This document shows positions 36,241 to 48,729 of a stretch of 64,000 bases of DNA, piece after piece. Below the pieces are notes generated by a model. The model did not search any database, had not been told where the DNA came from, and was given only the letters and a program-made list of their open reading frames with translations. A program made the position numbers and the translations under genes. The stretch comes from Tanypteryx hageni (taxonomy: Eukaryota; Arthropoda; Insecta; Odonata; Petaluridae). Location: positions 4,800,410 to 4,864,409 of the forward strand of contig CM054118.1 of NCBI GenBank assembly GCA_028673005.1, written 5' to 3'. Numbering within the stretch: position 1 is the first letter of the stretch; each line of letters opens with the position of its first letter.

Positions 36241-38075
36241 AGGTTTTAAAGAAAGAAAATTATTCCTTCTCCTAGTAATCTCCTCTTTGCGTACTTTTGT
36301 TCGCTTCATTGCGAGATTATGGTGAAAAACGGCATCAATTCGCAAGAAATTAGTCGAGCCGCAACTCGAACGCGTATGATTCGAATTTTCTATTCCTCGA
36401 TGAAAGTATTTTTTACCGATCACCAATCTTACGTTCTGCTTTTTTAGGATAAAGTGCCCAATAATAACCGCTGAGGATGGCTGCTTTGTAGCCAAAATTA
36501 TCATCTGATTTTATCAAGCATTTTATGGCTTCAATAAAGTAATGTCGATCTCATTGTATGTATGTCTGAAGTCAAACTTAAAAACCATATACTTACCTAC
36601 GTTCTATTTTAGAATCTTCTATCGATGAATTGACAGCGATGACTCATACTTTATCGTCGAACTGCGCATATAGTTTTCCTAACCTGTTTACGGCCATTGG
36701 AGAAACATAGCTACCAATTTTATAGCAAACGGAGCTACTAAATAAATGGATTCCTGCTCGAAAATTCTTTTAAGAAAAGTTTCATTGTTTTGTAAAAAAA
36801 TTGTCCCCCTTAATAGATGATAGAACACAATAGAAGAAGACGACACTGCTTAATTATTATTAGCTTCCGTGAATATTTCGTATCCTACACCATATGCAAC
36901 CCTAAAAAAGACGATTGAACAAACCAAATTTGCCGGGAGAAACCGACGCACACTATGACGAAAACATTGGACCATCCGATGAAGAAACGAAAGGCGGGAA
37001 ATTCCAAAAGCCGAGTGGCAGAAAAGCATTAACATCAAGGGCATGGTCGAAGGGCATACCTTAAAGAAAGAGAGAGAGGTGTAGGGATGGAGAGAATGCT
37101 CGAGGGGTTAGTGGGTAAAAGGTTTTTACAACGGAGAAGATCAGGAACGACTTCTGGAATAATTTGGGTGGCGGGGAGTTCTCAGAGAAAGGAGTAGTAG
37201 TGATTTTCGAAAGGCATTCGGGACGAAATGTATTCGTGAGCGGCACGGGGGGGGGAGTTGATTGCAACGGCCAATCAAGTAGAAATATCTTTATGACTCG
37301 GTTTTTTTTCGCTCCATTTTTCAACCCATAGCCTTTTCCGCCGATATTTTTTTTACCGAGAGGGCATTTTATATTCTAAAAACAATTGGCGTTGCTTTCA
37401 AACGATTCGATTTTCAATTTACGTCCCGCGCTAAACAGGTGTTCGTACCTTAAGGGGTTTGAGATGTCGGCAATAGGGGGATTTTTAATTGAAAGGTAAT
37501 TTGAATCTAAAGATAGACCGCGTGATTTCTTTCATCCGAGCGTAATGAGCGCCACCTGCGTCTCTGCCTTAACGGCTTTTTTATTTTAAAATAAAAACCC
37601 GAGACTCGGAAAATGGCAAGTCTCGCGCAGACACCGTCTTTCTGCATTACGCTCGTGAAAGCCATTTCCTTCACTTACCTCTGGTTCGAATAATTTCAAC
37701 TAATTACCTCTGGTTCAAACAGCTTTAACCCGTAACCACAGGCATCGGTCTCTCAGACCGCACGAAAAATTCCAAGTCTCATTTAGGGTTCGTGAATCAT
37801 CTACGCCTTTGAGATTTTGTTTACCTTTGTATCCTACAGGTGGCTTTGTTTACTGTACGGCAGTTGCCTTCTAGCATTGGACCTGTGCGTACTAGAGCGT
37901 GTTTAGTTTCGTTGCCTGTGTTCGCGTAATTTTTTCGGGACAGTTCTTTTTCACGGTTTCGGAAATTTCTGAAGATAAGTCGCAGTTAAACCATCCTGGA
38001 CCGTCAAACCAAACCAAAACTGCCTTCCAATGTTTTATTTGTAGCAGCTCAATATGTTTGAAATGATCAGCACCC
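36241..38075. other. unassigned; one family E-like core
   Basis: accgctgaggatggctgctt with gtagcc at 36466-36494 repeats the family E hairpin without its inverted partner. Otherwise no recognised gene. Frames at 36850-37044 and 37061-37324 (minus) show no domain. Confidence 0.4.
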
Positions 38076-38085
38076 ACTTGAGGAG

Positions 38086-38403
38086 GGTGCCGGTGGTGTA
38101 GTGGTTAGGACGCTGGCTGCTACTCGCCTGATGCTTGAAAAAGTCATCGGGTACGAATCCTGCACAAGTAGGATTTTTCCAAGGTCGCCCGGCCCCCTGT
38201 TTGTGTGGTTTAAGGAGACCGAGCAAATTCAGCTGTTCCGTCCTTCGGAAGGGACGTTAAGCTGTTGGCCCCCCCTGGTGTTCTTCGTAAGAGCAGGCAA
38301 ATGCCGGCACCGGGTTTCCCTCCTCCCTTCCCCGGCTATTCATTGCACTACCTCTGAGATACCCATTTGTGCTGTAAGAGAGGCGAATTGACTGGGCACT
38401 CAA
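38086..38403 (+). mobile_element. tRNA-headed SINE, copy 1, with 10-bp target duplication
   Basis: Flanked by the exact direct repeat acttgaggag (38076-38085 and 38404-38413), which sets the borders. The head gtgccggtggtgtagtggtt is an A-box-like D-arm and gggtacgaatcctgc a B-box, as in Pol III-driven, tRNA-derived SINEs. The body holds gttccgtccttcggaaggga, cgttaagctgttggcccc and atgccggcaccgggtttccc, all shared with the copy at 42811. The 3' end is not poly-A. SINEs encode no protein and depend on a LINE partner; I cannot tell which. Confidence 0.85.
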
Positions 38404-38413
38404 ACTTGAGGAG

Positions 38414-41400
38414 CATACGCCGGAGTGACGAAGTTTAGGTTCCTCATTTTTTAATAAGTTTTTCTTTTTTAATTCTTTTATATTCATGTGTTTAAACAAA
38501 CCTTCTTCAAAAGACTAAAGCAAATACTAAAGTTTCTGTAAGAAATTTAAAAAAATAACCTATCAAAAATTAGAGCCTTACATTTTTCTTAAAAATTTTG
38601 ATATTTACTAAGAAGATATTGCATACTAAGAGTTAATATTTTTGTGTTTGCTCGCCAAGACCCTATTTCAAATATAAACATAAGAAAATGTTGTATAGTG
38701 TTGTTTCTTCTCACATAATTATTTATTTTTGGCGTGGGGTCTGAGAGACCGCATGCCTGTTTGCGCGTCAATTTCTGATGCCTATGGTTACTGGTTAAAT
38801 ATATTTAAGCTCTTTCCAATGCATTGCGAATATTGAATAGGAATGTTATCAATCAATGGAATTTAACTCACTGCATGTAAGAATTAAAGAATACTTAAAA
38901 AGCAATGCAGGATTCACTACAGGATTATCGATTATCTTATGGACCGAAAACGAATTACAGGATAAGCATTTAAGCACAAAAATGGGAAAAATACGCAGTT
39001 GTCTAACAATAAGTTATATCCAATCTTTTTATGGATGTTATAAATACTTGAGACAAGTACGAGTACACACTTAATTTTTTTGGTTTTTGACACTCATGTA
39101 CTTGTTCTGAAACGATTCAGTAGCTGGAAAGGTAGACAATATTCAGACTCATCGTCAGACGATATTTCCTTTCAGCATATTTTTACGTTCAATCGCCAAT
39201 CACCCAACTTTCAAAAACAGTCCAAATATTCGATATCGCCGCCTGAATTAACGGAGCTTTTATTATAGATATCAATTCCACAGCTTTCAAAATTTTGGAG
39301 TTTTCGAACGTTAGCATAACTGACTGACAAACTACGGGTATGTCTCACCAATCTTCACAAAAAGGTTGGGAGATCAGATGCACCTTTTTCAGAATCACCT
39401 AAAGAATGAAACCCCATTGACGACGGCTTCTTTTCAGCCAAAATTCGCATATGATTTTCATTAACCTTTTTTTGTCTATTGGTGAGAGATAGTTTTTCAA
39501 ATTTATTTTAGCCGACAAGAGAAGCTGAATAATTCTCATTTGATTTTAATATGACTGCCACATCAGTTTTACATGGTAACTCCGAAAACTCGAAAATTTC
39601 TTTCATTAATTCTATCATATCACTCTTAAAACGTTCATCAATTGCGTTTTAATCATCCCACTGTGAAACTCACTTTGCTTTATTTTTAAGATACAATACC
39701 TATATTCCACTAATTGGAGAAGGAAAAGTTGCGATTCTCCAAAACTTTATCATCATACTTCCAAAAATTCAATCATCTTGTCCCTCGTGGATAAAATGCA
39801 TTGAAAAATATGCAGAATGTGTGAAATTCGGTTTATGATTCGAAGAGGCTTTTTCTTTGTCGGAAATAAATGATAGCTCACGACTAAGATTAATCTTTTC
39901 CAGAGGATTTATATTCGCAAGGAGGTTTGATGATGGAGGGTGAAAAATGTTGGCCAATGCTCTGTGAGCACTTGTAACGCGCAACCGTACAATAGGACAC
40001 AAATTAACCGAGTCGATTTATTTTTTGAAGAAATTTACAGAAAAAGACGCGTATTCCACAATGGTCGCACAAAATCTGTTCTATTTCATTTTAAGAAATC
40101 GCTTAAAGATGGTATCTTCCCCTCATTTTTATCTATCATGAAAAAAAAGCACAATTGAGGTACGCGAGCTAAATAACTACGATTCAGAGTAAAAAAAGAC
40201 AGCCGTTGGAATTAAATTTGAGCAAAACGAAATCCCAGAATTACAGATACGTTTTAGCTACTACAATAATGCTGTAATTTTTAGTTCGTGGCGTTTTCTA
40301 TGGAACTAATTAGCAGTGGAAGAAGATCAGCAGCACTTCAACTGAACGGAATTCTCTGACAATGGGAACTCATTCTACTCGCTCGCTGTTCCATCGCTAG
40401 TACCGAAATCAAGCTGATTAACAACGGGAGAAAAATTGAGAAAGGGGATTTTGGGACCATAGTTTCGTAGTGGCCTTCTAATTCTCCTTCATTGCAACGT
40501 TAATCGACAAAAAGGAGGTATGACCCGCTAATTGATTCTGTACCTGGCTAAACTTACAGCGATTATTATAGAGACACAATAAAGAGTGAAAATATTTCCC
40601 TATATCCCTCTCTTTAAAAAGGTATACGCAGGAGCAGCCCTAATTAGGTATTTTTCGGTCCCGGGCAATAATCCACTTCAGCGCCTCCTTCAATAACTTT
40701 TATAAAGCTATCTAAAATGTTCGTTAATTCATTATTTCATAAAAATTATTGAAGTCGAAAAAAATAAAAGGAAAGCTATCCTGCATGCTCCGCGACATAA
40801 ACAGCTAGACAACATTCAATTATTTGCAAGCAATGCATAGACAGAGAGTCAGCAAAGTGCCCCAGCTTCCAGGATCTGCATGTGTGTGTGTGTTGGTATA
40901 TGCGCGCCTGTGTATGCCATAGCGAGAGATTAGGCTCCAATCTACGATATATTTCATCACGACAGTACGAAATCAATTATATTATTAATCTCTAATAAAG
41001 CTTCAAATAGTATGCTTCCAAAGAAATCGGGCTACACCGGAACAAAAAAACTGACTGAAACCTTTCATTCTGTTCCGAACTATTCACCACAAATACACCA
41101 ACAAGTTTGGTGAGTTCTTCTCATTATCTACCTATACAACCTATCTCGAATCAAACACCCAACAATGATGTATTTTCCTGGAAAATTCGATCCCGCAGAA
41201 ACTTCGGGCAAAAGAACAGGCGCCATCTTGAATCGGGCTGTCACTTGACCCTCTCTGAGGGCACAATGCCGATGTTACGCAGATATTTTTCCTGAAAATA
41301 TCATCTTGCCGCTACCAACTCGGGACTTAATTTTTTATCGAATAAAGGTCACATTTTCAACCGCCCACGTATTTACTAGTCAAAGATCGTCTTTCTGGGC

Positions 41401-42036
41401 GCGTCACCAATCTTTGCAGCTTCTCTTATTCCCCGCGATCGATTCCGAATTTTTGAGGTCCCTTTTTTCGATTAAAAAAGGCGTGCAAAGTTCGATATTT
41501 TTTCACGTGTTCTGAAGTTACTGGAAGGCGACGCCATCTTCGCACAAAATGAAAAGAAAAGAGCCGCGGGGGAACTCGAACCCACGACCGAGTCGAATCG
41601 CAGTCACGCTACCCTCTATGCTGCACTCACTTCACTCCGTGTCCGGCGGGGAAAAAGACCGGTGCACCCCACTCGACCCTTCGATTAAGAACGAGTCGGA
41701 CTGGTGTTATGATGAGGAAGCACGGGTGGCGTGACCGCCGGGGTGGGTTTATTCGAACCACGTCGTGGCAAATCCCGGAGGAATTTTTATTAAAGAGCCC
41801 TCTTCCCGAATCGATAAGGACGCCCACTGTGTATCTTAATATCCGCGAAAAATGCACGCATCCGTCGTGATGCGCTTTTTCCCCGTCTAACCAGAGGTGG
41901 GGAACGCATCCTACATGGTGGGCCACACACTAACGGTTGAGAATTCTTTAGCAGGCCTTGCTGCAAGTTGCCGAGGCTTTGGCAGACCAGGTTAGAGTTT
42001 AAATCGGAAGTTACCTAGAGATTCTGAAAAATAATG
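38414..42036. other. unassigned; decayed family E copy and a tRNA-like fragment
   Basis: Bases 39330-39490 carry family E words in inverted pairs (tctcaccaatc...caaaaaggttggga and ggcttcttttcagcc...ctattggtgagaga). At 41562-41625 the minus strand has ggtagcgtgactgcg and cgtgggttcgagttccc, an A- and B-box pair of a SINE head. No protein gene recognised. Confidence 0.45.
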
Positions 42037-42460
42037 CAGGGTGATCGAAAAGTCTCGCAATCCAGTAGAGCTACAGGTTTAATTCGCTATAATGACAAAT
42101 TTAAACGTAAAAGCACAAGTTACATTATTAAATATGTCGAAAATTTCCACCGCCTTCATTGAAATACATATGCCTTAATTCTCTTCAACATGTTCAAATA
42201 GACGCAACGAAGACGTTTTTGTGGTCAAGGCTTGAAATACATGTCTCAGTATGTTGTTGCAGTTCTTGTAACCTGTAAGGATGGTTTCTGCTCACATTTT
42301 CTTTAAAAGACTAAAGATTAAAATTAGATGGCGATAGATCCGGAATCAGGGGGCCGCAAAGTTTTAGAATTAACGTGGTCGCCAAGTTCTCGAAACCATT
42401 GACAATATGGAATTCTTTTCTCTTTGTCTGATTTCTTAAGCACGTGACTCAGCAAAACAT
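42037..42460 (-). pseudogene. mariner-like transposase remnant with one terminal repeat
   Basis: Read on the minus strand, DKEKRIPYCQWFREL is followed, after an internal deletion, by a frame giving IPDLSPSNFNL. It resembles the S-P-D-L-S-P-x-D-F-x-L segment that carries the last catalytic residue in mariner-type transposases, with N in place of the acidic residue. After a frame change come FKENVSRNHPYRLQEL and QQHTETCISSLD, then NEGGGNF near the end, a typical C-terminal order. The element ends at gattgcgagacttttcgatc plus accctg, a mariner-like terminal repeat (start of plus coordinates). The catalytic centre is incomplete and frames are broken; non-functional. Confidence 0.65.
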
Positions 42461-42810
42461 AGCTTCAAAAGCTTTGTAGCCTTATTCACACTTCCATATG
42501 ACAATTAACTTTGCTGGAGGAGTTTTCATAGTGATTTATGTGAGATCGTAACAAACTGATACGCTTATTTTAGAGAGTTTCGTTATTTAACCCTGAGGGT
42601 CGGAAGGACCGCTTCTTATCCTACCAATGCCTGTCTGGTGGAAACGTATAATGAGACGATATATTGCTGATTGACGCGAAACAGGATATTGTGGAAATGA
42701 ATACCTAAACGAATTCTGGCAATCAACATAAGAACGAAACGTCATGTTCAAGGATAAACACACGTTGCACTTGTGAAGAAGATATCCTCTCGCTTCGACA
42801 GCTTTGAAAC

Positions 42811-43087
42811 GGGGGAGGTGCCCGTGGTGTAGTGGTTAGCACGACGGATGCTGCTGCTCAAAAGGGCAGCGGGCACGAATCCTGCGAAAGTAGGATTTTT
42901 TTTCCCAAGGTCGCCCGACCCCCTGTTTGTGTTCAGCGTTCCGTCCTTCGGAAGGGACGTTAAGTCGTTGGCCCCCTTGGTGCACTTCGTTATGAGTAGG
43001 CTAATGCCGGCACCGGGTTTCCCGCCTCCCTTGCATTGCTTTACATTATATTATACTATAATTAAAAGGTTGATACACACACACAAT
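42811..43087 (+). mobile_element. tRNA-headed SINE, copy 2
   Basis: Same family as 38086-38403: head ggtgcccgtggtgtagtggt, B-box gggcacgaatcctgc, then aggtcgcccgaccccctgtt, gttccgtccttcggaaggga and atgccggcaccgggtttccc. Flanking gctttgaaac (42801-42810) and gctctgaaac (43088-43097) match at 9 of 10 positions, a likely target duplication. The 3' tail differs from copy 1. Confidence 0.8.
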
Positions 43088-43097
43088 GCTCTGAAAC

Positions 43098-43639
43098 AAG
43101 TGACATCAGGAGGGGGAGTAAAAAGTGGACCGAATACGCGCTGTGGACTGCGTATTAGTATGTACCTACTGCATTAGTGTGCGAAGTTCGAGTTTTTAAT
43201 ATTAAGTATTTATCTTGTCATTTAGTCAGTCGCTTGCGTTGCTCTGCACCCTTTTATTACCTGACTAGATAAATTAGCCCGCTTAAAACGGGCTTTGTAA
43301 ACAAACAATATAAAAAACAAAATAGACAATTTTATTATAAAATTATAGTATGCATTAGTGACGACCAGTCAAAAATGACGGAATGATAATAGAAATCTGA
43401 AAATAGAAATTCGAGTTTGTGAAAATTCTCTCCTGAAAAACAGAGTGAATGAAAAAACTTTTTTTTAATATCTCAAACTAAAACTTCTTTAAATGTTTTT
43501 TAGTGATTATTTTTGGCAAAACCTGTTTGAACATTTAATGATTAGTGTAACAACTGTTTTAAAACGACGTTTTTTGTGAATGTGCTATCCTCGCCTGGAA
43601 TTAATTTTCCATGGTATGGTGTGTTGTGAAAATGGACTC
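43098..43639. other. unassigned sequence
   Basis: AT-rich, no gene recognised. It may contain the outer end of the adjoining family B/D copy, whose border I could not fix. Confidence 0.3.
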
Positions 43640-45155
43640 TTAAATTTTCATGATTCCTGCATCGTGTCAATTTTATGCATATATAAGAAAGCATACAATG
43701 ATGAGGATCTCGAGTTCAACAAACTGTTCTGTCGTCATGGGAACCTTTCATAAAAAACGCAAAATATTCATGAAAATTTGAATTTTTATGCAAAGTTCGA
43801 GCGATTTCGAACAGAAAGCAAAAATCAACGATAAGACTAAGGATCTTTGTTTATTTTCCTTTCAAATGGCTTTTATTCGACAATCGTAGGTCAATTACTT
43901 TTAATTTTATTTTGAAAAGAAAAAGAGCCTGCAGGTTGAAAAATCGATTTCTACGGGTTATGTTATGGTGAATGTATCACCGCCAAATTTCATTGTTATA
44001 TGTAAATATTTGATCAAGTTATTCGTCTTTTAATGTTTTTTACCACCAGTTACGCATGAACGGACGAACGAACGAACCTGGGATTTTATTACTTTCTCCA
44101 CATACGTAGTATAGGGGAAAGTATTGTATTCATGAAAAAAATCGACTTCGAGATTTTAATGGAAATACACGTTTTGAGGTCCCCTGAACACGTTTTGACC
44201 ATTTTCTCGATGATGTCTGTGTGTGTGAGTATGTGATAGCTTTTTGTGGGTGCTCTAACTAAAAACTATTAATCAGGTCAACGTGAAATTTTATATTTAT
44301 CATTTTAAAAAAGTCAGAAGAACTGATTTTGGGTAAAAATCGGTCAACCGGAAGTGAGTGTTTACTCTTCTCACTTATCCGTAACTTAAAAATATTTCCT
44401 TTAATATTTGATAAATGTAAATATGTACTGGAATAAAAGTTTTAGGAAATTTAATTTTCTACAATCTTTGTTCGAAACATTTTTCCGTATAATAAATTGT
44501 TTAAGATATATCTTATATTTGTAGCTGCCACCACCACGCCACCTATCGACTACTATTGTTAACAATTGACGCTTAGTTACGTCTTAGTAACGCTCCATTT
44601 TCTTTTCTTAATTGTTGGAGCTTTGTGGCTATATCCAATATCAGAAGACTATGGTTTGAGTTTATTTCGGTTCTTTGTCAACTAAAATTTCCTCGCAGTT
44701 TCTTAAAATATTTATTACTCATCATCATCATGCTTCTGTCCGAAGACAGGTTTTAACTGAATCGCTGCCTCCATTTCTCTCTCTCCCTAGAAGCCTCTTT
44801 TATACCTCTATAAGTAGTATATCCCTGCTTTATATTATCTAATATTCCTATTCTTTTTCTCCCTCTTCCTCTTCTTCCACTAATTTTTCCTTCTAAGATC
44901 GTCCTTTGTAAACACTGTCTTCTCAATATGTGCCCTATCCAATTTGCTTTTCTTTTCCTGATTGTTTTTATTAGCATCCTTTCTTCTCCCACCATTTCTA
45001 ATACTTCTTCGTTTCTCTTCCTCTCTGTCCATTTCACTTTCATCTCAAAACTTTCTAAATATTTTTCCTCCTTTCTCCTTACCGTCCACGTTGGAATTTT
45101 TAGAAATATTACAGATATGGAGAAAGTCATGTGGTGGCCACATCAGATTTTTATA
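43640..45155 (-). repeat. dispersed repeat family B/D, long copy (minus strand)
   Basis: 43640-44090 matches the family segment at 29500-29890, and 43980-45155 matches 47868-48720 inverted (atacatccc/gtgatacatt edge, ttattactttctcc, gtcgatttttttcatga, gttgacctgattaatag, agctgccaccaccacg, tggagctttgtggctatatc, gtggtggccacatcaga). This copy joins the B and D segments into one element of at least 1.1 kb without its insertion. It is interrupted at 44719-45090 by an RTE fragment. Confidence 0.75.
44719..45090 (-). mobile_element. 5'-truncated RTE-like LINE inserted in the B/D repeat
   Basis: The minus strand encodes RRKEEKYLESFEMKVKW, MLIKTIRKRKANWIGHILRR and ILEGKISGRRGRGRKR, the C-terminal end of RTE-type ORF2, closely resembling the C-terminus at 55229-55699. 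The 3' tail is tgatgatgatga after cctgtcttcggacagaagca, typical of RTE elements that end in short ATG-like repeats. The first residues of the open frame up to 45130 come from the host repeat, not the LINE. Confidence 0.8.
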
Positions 45156-47125
45156 TTTGGATAGCAATCCTACTAAATTTGATTGAACTGTCAAAATTAG
45201 TCAGTTAACCATTGAGCTGTAATTTTCCAAATATTAGCGAATTTTTATAATAACGGGAAGTTATGTGGAAAATCGACACAAAAGCTAACTAAATTTAAAC
45301 GTATTTCTCACAGATATTGTGCAAAAACTGCATAATACCGATGGAATAGCATCACGCATTGTTTACGGAGTGCATTTTAAATGCATTTAAAAATGAGTAA
45401 ATATTAGAAAAACAGGAGGAAAAAATGGCCATACAATTGACTAGGAAGTGGAATTCGAACTAGATCAAGCATTTCTCGAAAAGTTACACGATAAGTTCAT
45501 TTTGAAGACTCAGAGTAAAATCACAGCGTTATTCGACAAAAAACGGAGCAGCAACAACAAAACGGTTGTACATTCAAAAACGAAACCACACAGAGATAAT
45601 ATCACTAATATCATTTGGTTTCCTTAAGCGCATTAAGCAGTCTTTTTCCCCCAGAGGAATAGGGTTAAAAGTCCCTTGGAAACCAATTATATCTTACAAT
45701 AGTTACCGTGGAAGTATTAAACCAAAAGCCAAAGAAATAAAGTTAAATGCGTCATTATAACTAGAGAAATTGTTCACCCAAATATCGCCCTTAAACTCAA
45801 GATGATTCATTAGTTGTTTCTTTGCCCTGATAAACTTTATATAGGTAATAGAATCGCATGGCCCAATGAGTCAGACACGACAGATATCGAGTTTTCAGAA
45901 TTTGACTCGAGGCACCAGGAGTTTAAGCTATCTCCGGAGGCAGCTTACGTGCAGTCTCGGTTGAGTAATCTCACTCCGTGCTCAAGTTACTTAGACCCTC
46001 CGTGACCTGAGCACCAATGCACCGAATTTCTTACGAGCCTCGAAATCTGAACTAAAAGTTTGCTAAAAAGAAAAATATACGATTTCAGAAGATCGATAAA
46101 AAGTAGTACTATTACACACTTTTAAAAAATAAATTAATTTTCACTTAAATAAAATTTGATTCATTTAAGTGGACGTGCGTTCGGAAACGTGTGGATAAAT
46201 GTCCACGACAAAGTTAACGAAGTTTTGTAAAACTTCGCAACGCCATATGCTTGGCAGGGTGTTTTACTTTGCTAATGAACATTTTATGTCGGATTAACAA
46301 CAAAGCAAAATTTCTGTTTCGATTAATGAATTATTTCTTAGACAAATGACACAAGCGACCATTGTGCCATCTGTTGAATGTAAACTGATCGAAAATATTT
46401 CTACGTGAAAATGCGCAGTTCTAGGCGAGCACCGTCCGTACCTTTGAAATATATGACTGATTTTTATGATATTTAGTATTAGAAATCTCTCCTAACATTT
46501 CCCCGTCGAACATAAAAAGTCAATTAACTTGAGAATTTCCGAAAATAACAATGAATATTATAAAAAATATTGAGATAAGTTTGGACTTCGCTCTCTCAAT
46601 TATAAATCGCAAAGAACTCATTTGGAAAATCTACATTATCCGACATGGAGTAAACCTTTCCAATATTTTTTGACGCAGCATATACGAAGTGTGCAACCTA
46701 AGCAGAAACTATCGCCTCCTGATGGCATGATTATTGGACAAAATCATACTAGCTGCATATCACGAATTGTAAAAGTTCTCCAAATTAAAACCATATTTTA
46801 ACCGATTTTAATTTAAAAGTTCTCATTTAAATTTCACAAGTACAATTTAAAGGAGAAACATCGATAATCGTATCGAAAACACCTTTCGAGTATGAAATAA
46901 TTTATCGAGATAACCAATCCCTCGTTAAAGAGCGATATTTCTTAAGGCGGGAAAACATTTTCAGCTATGGTAGTTACATACCTCGATCTATTTTCCATTA
47001 ATATAGGGAGAGATTAAAGCAAAGAAATATTAGGTCAGAACCTAACTTTATGGTACCTTAATTTATAAGCGCGATACAATTTTATATGCCTTTTTTATGG
47101 CACCGGGCTCTCCTATGACATAAGG
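45156..47125. other. unassigned sequence
   Basis: AT-rich, no recognised gene. Frames at 45566-45760 and 45814-46005 (plus) are short and without domains. Confidence 0.35.
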
Positions 47126-47650
47126 CAGTGGTGCTCGACCTTACTTTTGGCGGGCCGCATCGGTGGTTGCGAATCCTTAGGCGAGCCGCATTGGACGTTT
47201 CAAATTCTTCGGCGGGCCGGATTAGAGATTTAGTCGGATGTTACTAATATATTCTGTGATGCTATATAAGTGAAACTCAAGTCTAAATAGCAAGATGGAA
47301 AGTTGAGGAAATGATGTCTTATGGATGAGCGCATAAAGCTCAAGCTGAAATTTGACATTTGAGAAGGAGAAAAAATTCTGTAATTGACCTGGAATCGAAG
47401 CCGGGTCTCCCACTTGCCGTGTAAGTGCTTTCAGCAACTAAGCTATCAAGCTATCGAATTGGGTTATTTAAGGTGAGGAAGGGCTAGTCTAAATAAGACT
47501 TTTATGGTTAACATTTGATATTAAATGTTTTATATCAAACTGTCCATAAAAATGAATTAATTTGAGTGTAAAATTTTTCTCATTGCGTTTTCATCATACC
47601 TTCGCGGGCCGAACAAAAGCCCTTCGCGGGCCCTAAGTTGGGCACCTCTG
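47126..47650. mobile_element. hAT-like non-autonomous element with a tRNA-like insert
   Basis: Left end cagtggtgctcgaccttact and right end (inverted) cagaggtgcccaacttaggg are imperfect hAT-type terminal repeats. Internal ggcgggccg, gcgagccgc and cgcgggcc words recur near both ends. Flanking octamers acataagg (47118-47125) and gcataggg (47651-47658) match at 6 of 8. The middle (about 47340-47455) holds a tRNA-like sequence, so the element is either a host for a SINE or a chimera. No transposase. Confidence 0.7.
47364..47452 (-). repeat. tRNA-like segment related to the 22.8-kb tandem
   Basis: The minus strand reads cggcaagtgggagacccggc then ttcgattccaggtca and a run of six T. This aligns with cggcaagtggaagacccgtg and ttcgattcccggtca of the copy at 23126. 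The acceptor 5' strand is not complementary here, so it cannot fold as a full tRNA. Confidence 0.6.
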
Positions 47651-47867
47651 GCATAGGGGATACGTTCTGAAAAATTGCCGTGTAATGTGAACCAGTGTAA
47701 TTTGAATCCGCGTTATATAAATCTGTGTTATGTAAACCTGGCTTTAAATAGCGAAAGAGGGTTGTGTACCATGCCTCTTCAGACACCCTCCCACGATCCC
47801 AAAATTCTCACTCCTCTCTTTGATAAAATACAAATAGTGTTGCTTTCAGTTAACTAAGCTTATAAAA

Positions 47868-48722
47868 GAAGTCTGATGTGGCCACCACATGACTTTCTCC
47901 ATACCTATAATTTTTCTAAAAATTCCAAATAGGTTACATAATAATAAATATTTTAAGAAACTGCGAGAAAATTTGAGACTTGACAAAGAACAGAAATAAA
48001 CTCAAACCATAGCCTTCTGATATTGGATATAGCCACAAAGCTCCAACAATTAAGAAAAGAAAAAGGAGCGTTACTAATTGTAAGACGTAACTAAGCGTCA
48101 ATTGTTAACAAAAGACGTCGGTAGATGACGTGGTGGTGGCAGCTAAAAATATAAGATATCTCTTAAATAATGCATTATATGGGAAAGTGTTTCAAACGAA
48201 GGTTGTATAAAATTAAATTTTCTACAAATGTTATCCCAACATATTGTTACATTTATCAAATATTAAAGGAAATATTTCAAAATTGAAGATAAACGACAAG
48301 AGTAAACACCCACTTTCGGTCAACCGATGTTTACCAAAAACTAATAAGTTCTTGCGACTTTTATAAAAATGTTAAATATAAAATTTCACGTTGACCTGAT
48401 TAATAGTTTTAGAGTTAGAGCAACCACAAAAAAGCTGCCACATACACACACGCGCGCACGCGCGCGCACACACACACAGACATCATCGATAAAATGGTCA
48501 AAACGGGTTCAGGGGACCTCAAAACGTGTATTTCCGTTGAAATCTCGAAGTCGATTTTTTTCATGAATACAATATTTGCCCTTATACTACGTATATGGAG
48601 AAAGTAATAAAATCCCAGGTTCGTCCGTTCGTGCGTAACTTGTAGTAAAAATACATTAAAAGACGAATAACCTCATCAAATACATGCATATAACAATGAA
48701 ATTTGGCGGTGATACATCCCCA
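47868..48722 (+). repeat. dispersed repeat family B/D, copy with apparently empty RTE site
   Basis: Inverse of the copy at 43980-45155 but without the RTE fragment. At 47928-47942 aaaaattccaa and taataaatatttt are separated by only about 13 bases where the other copy carries 372. Contains an (AC/CG)n tract at 48443-48478. Confidence 0.8.
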
Positions 48723-48729
48723 TTCCACG

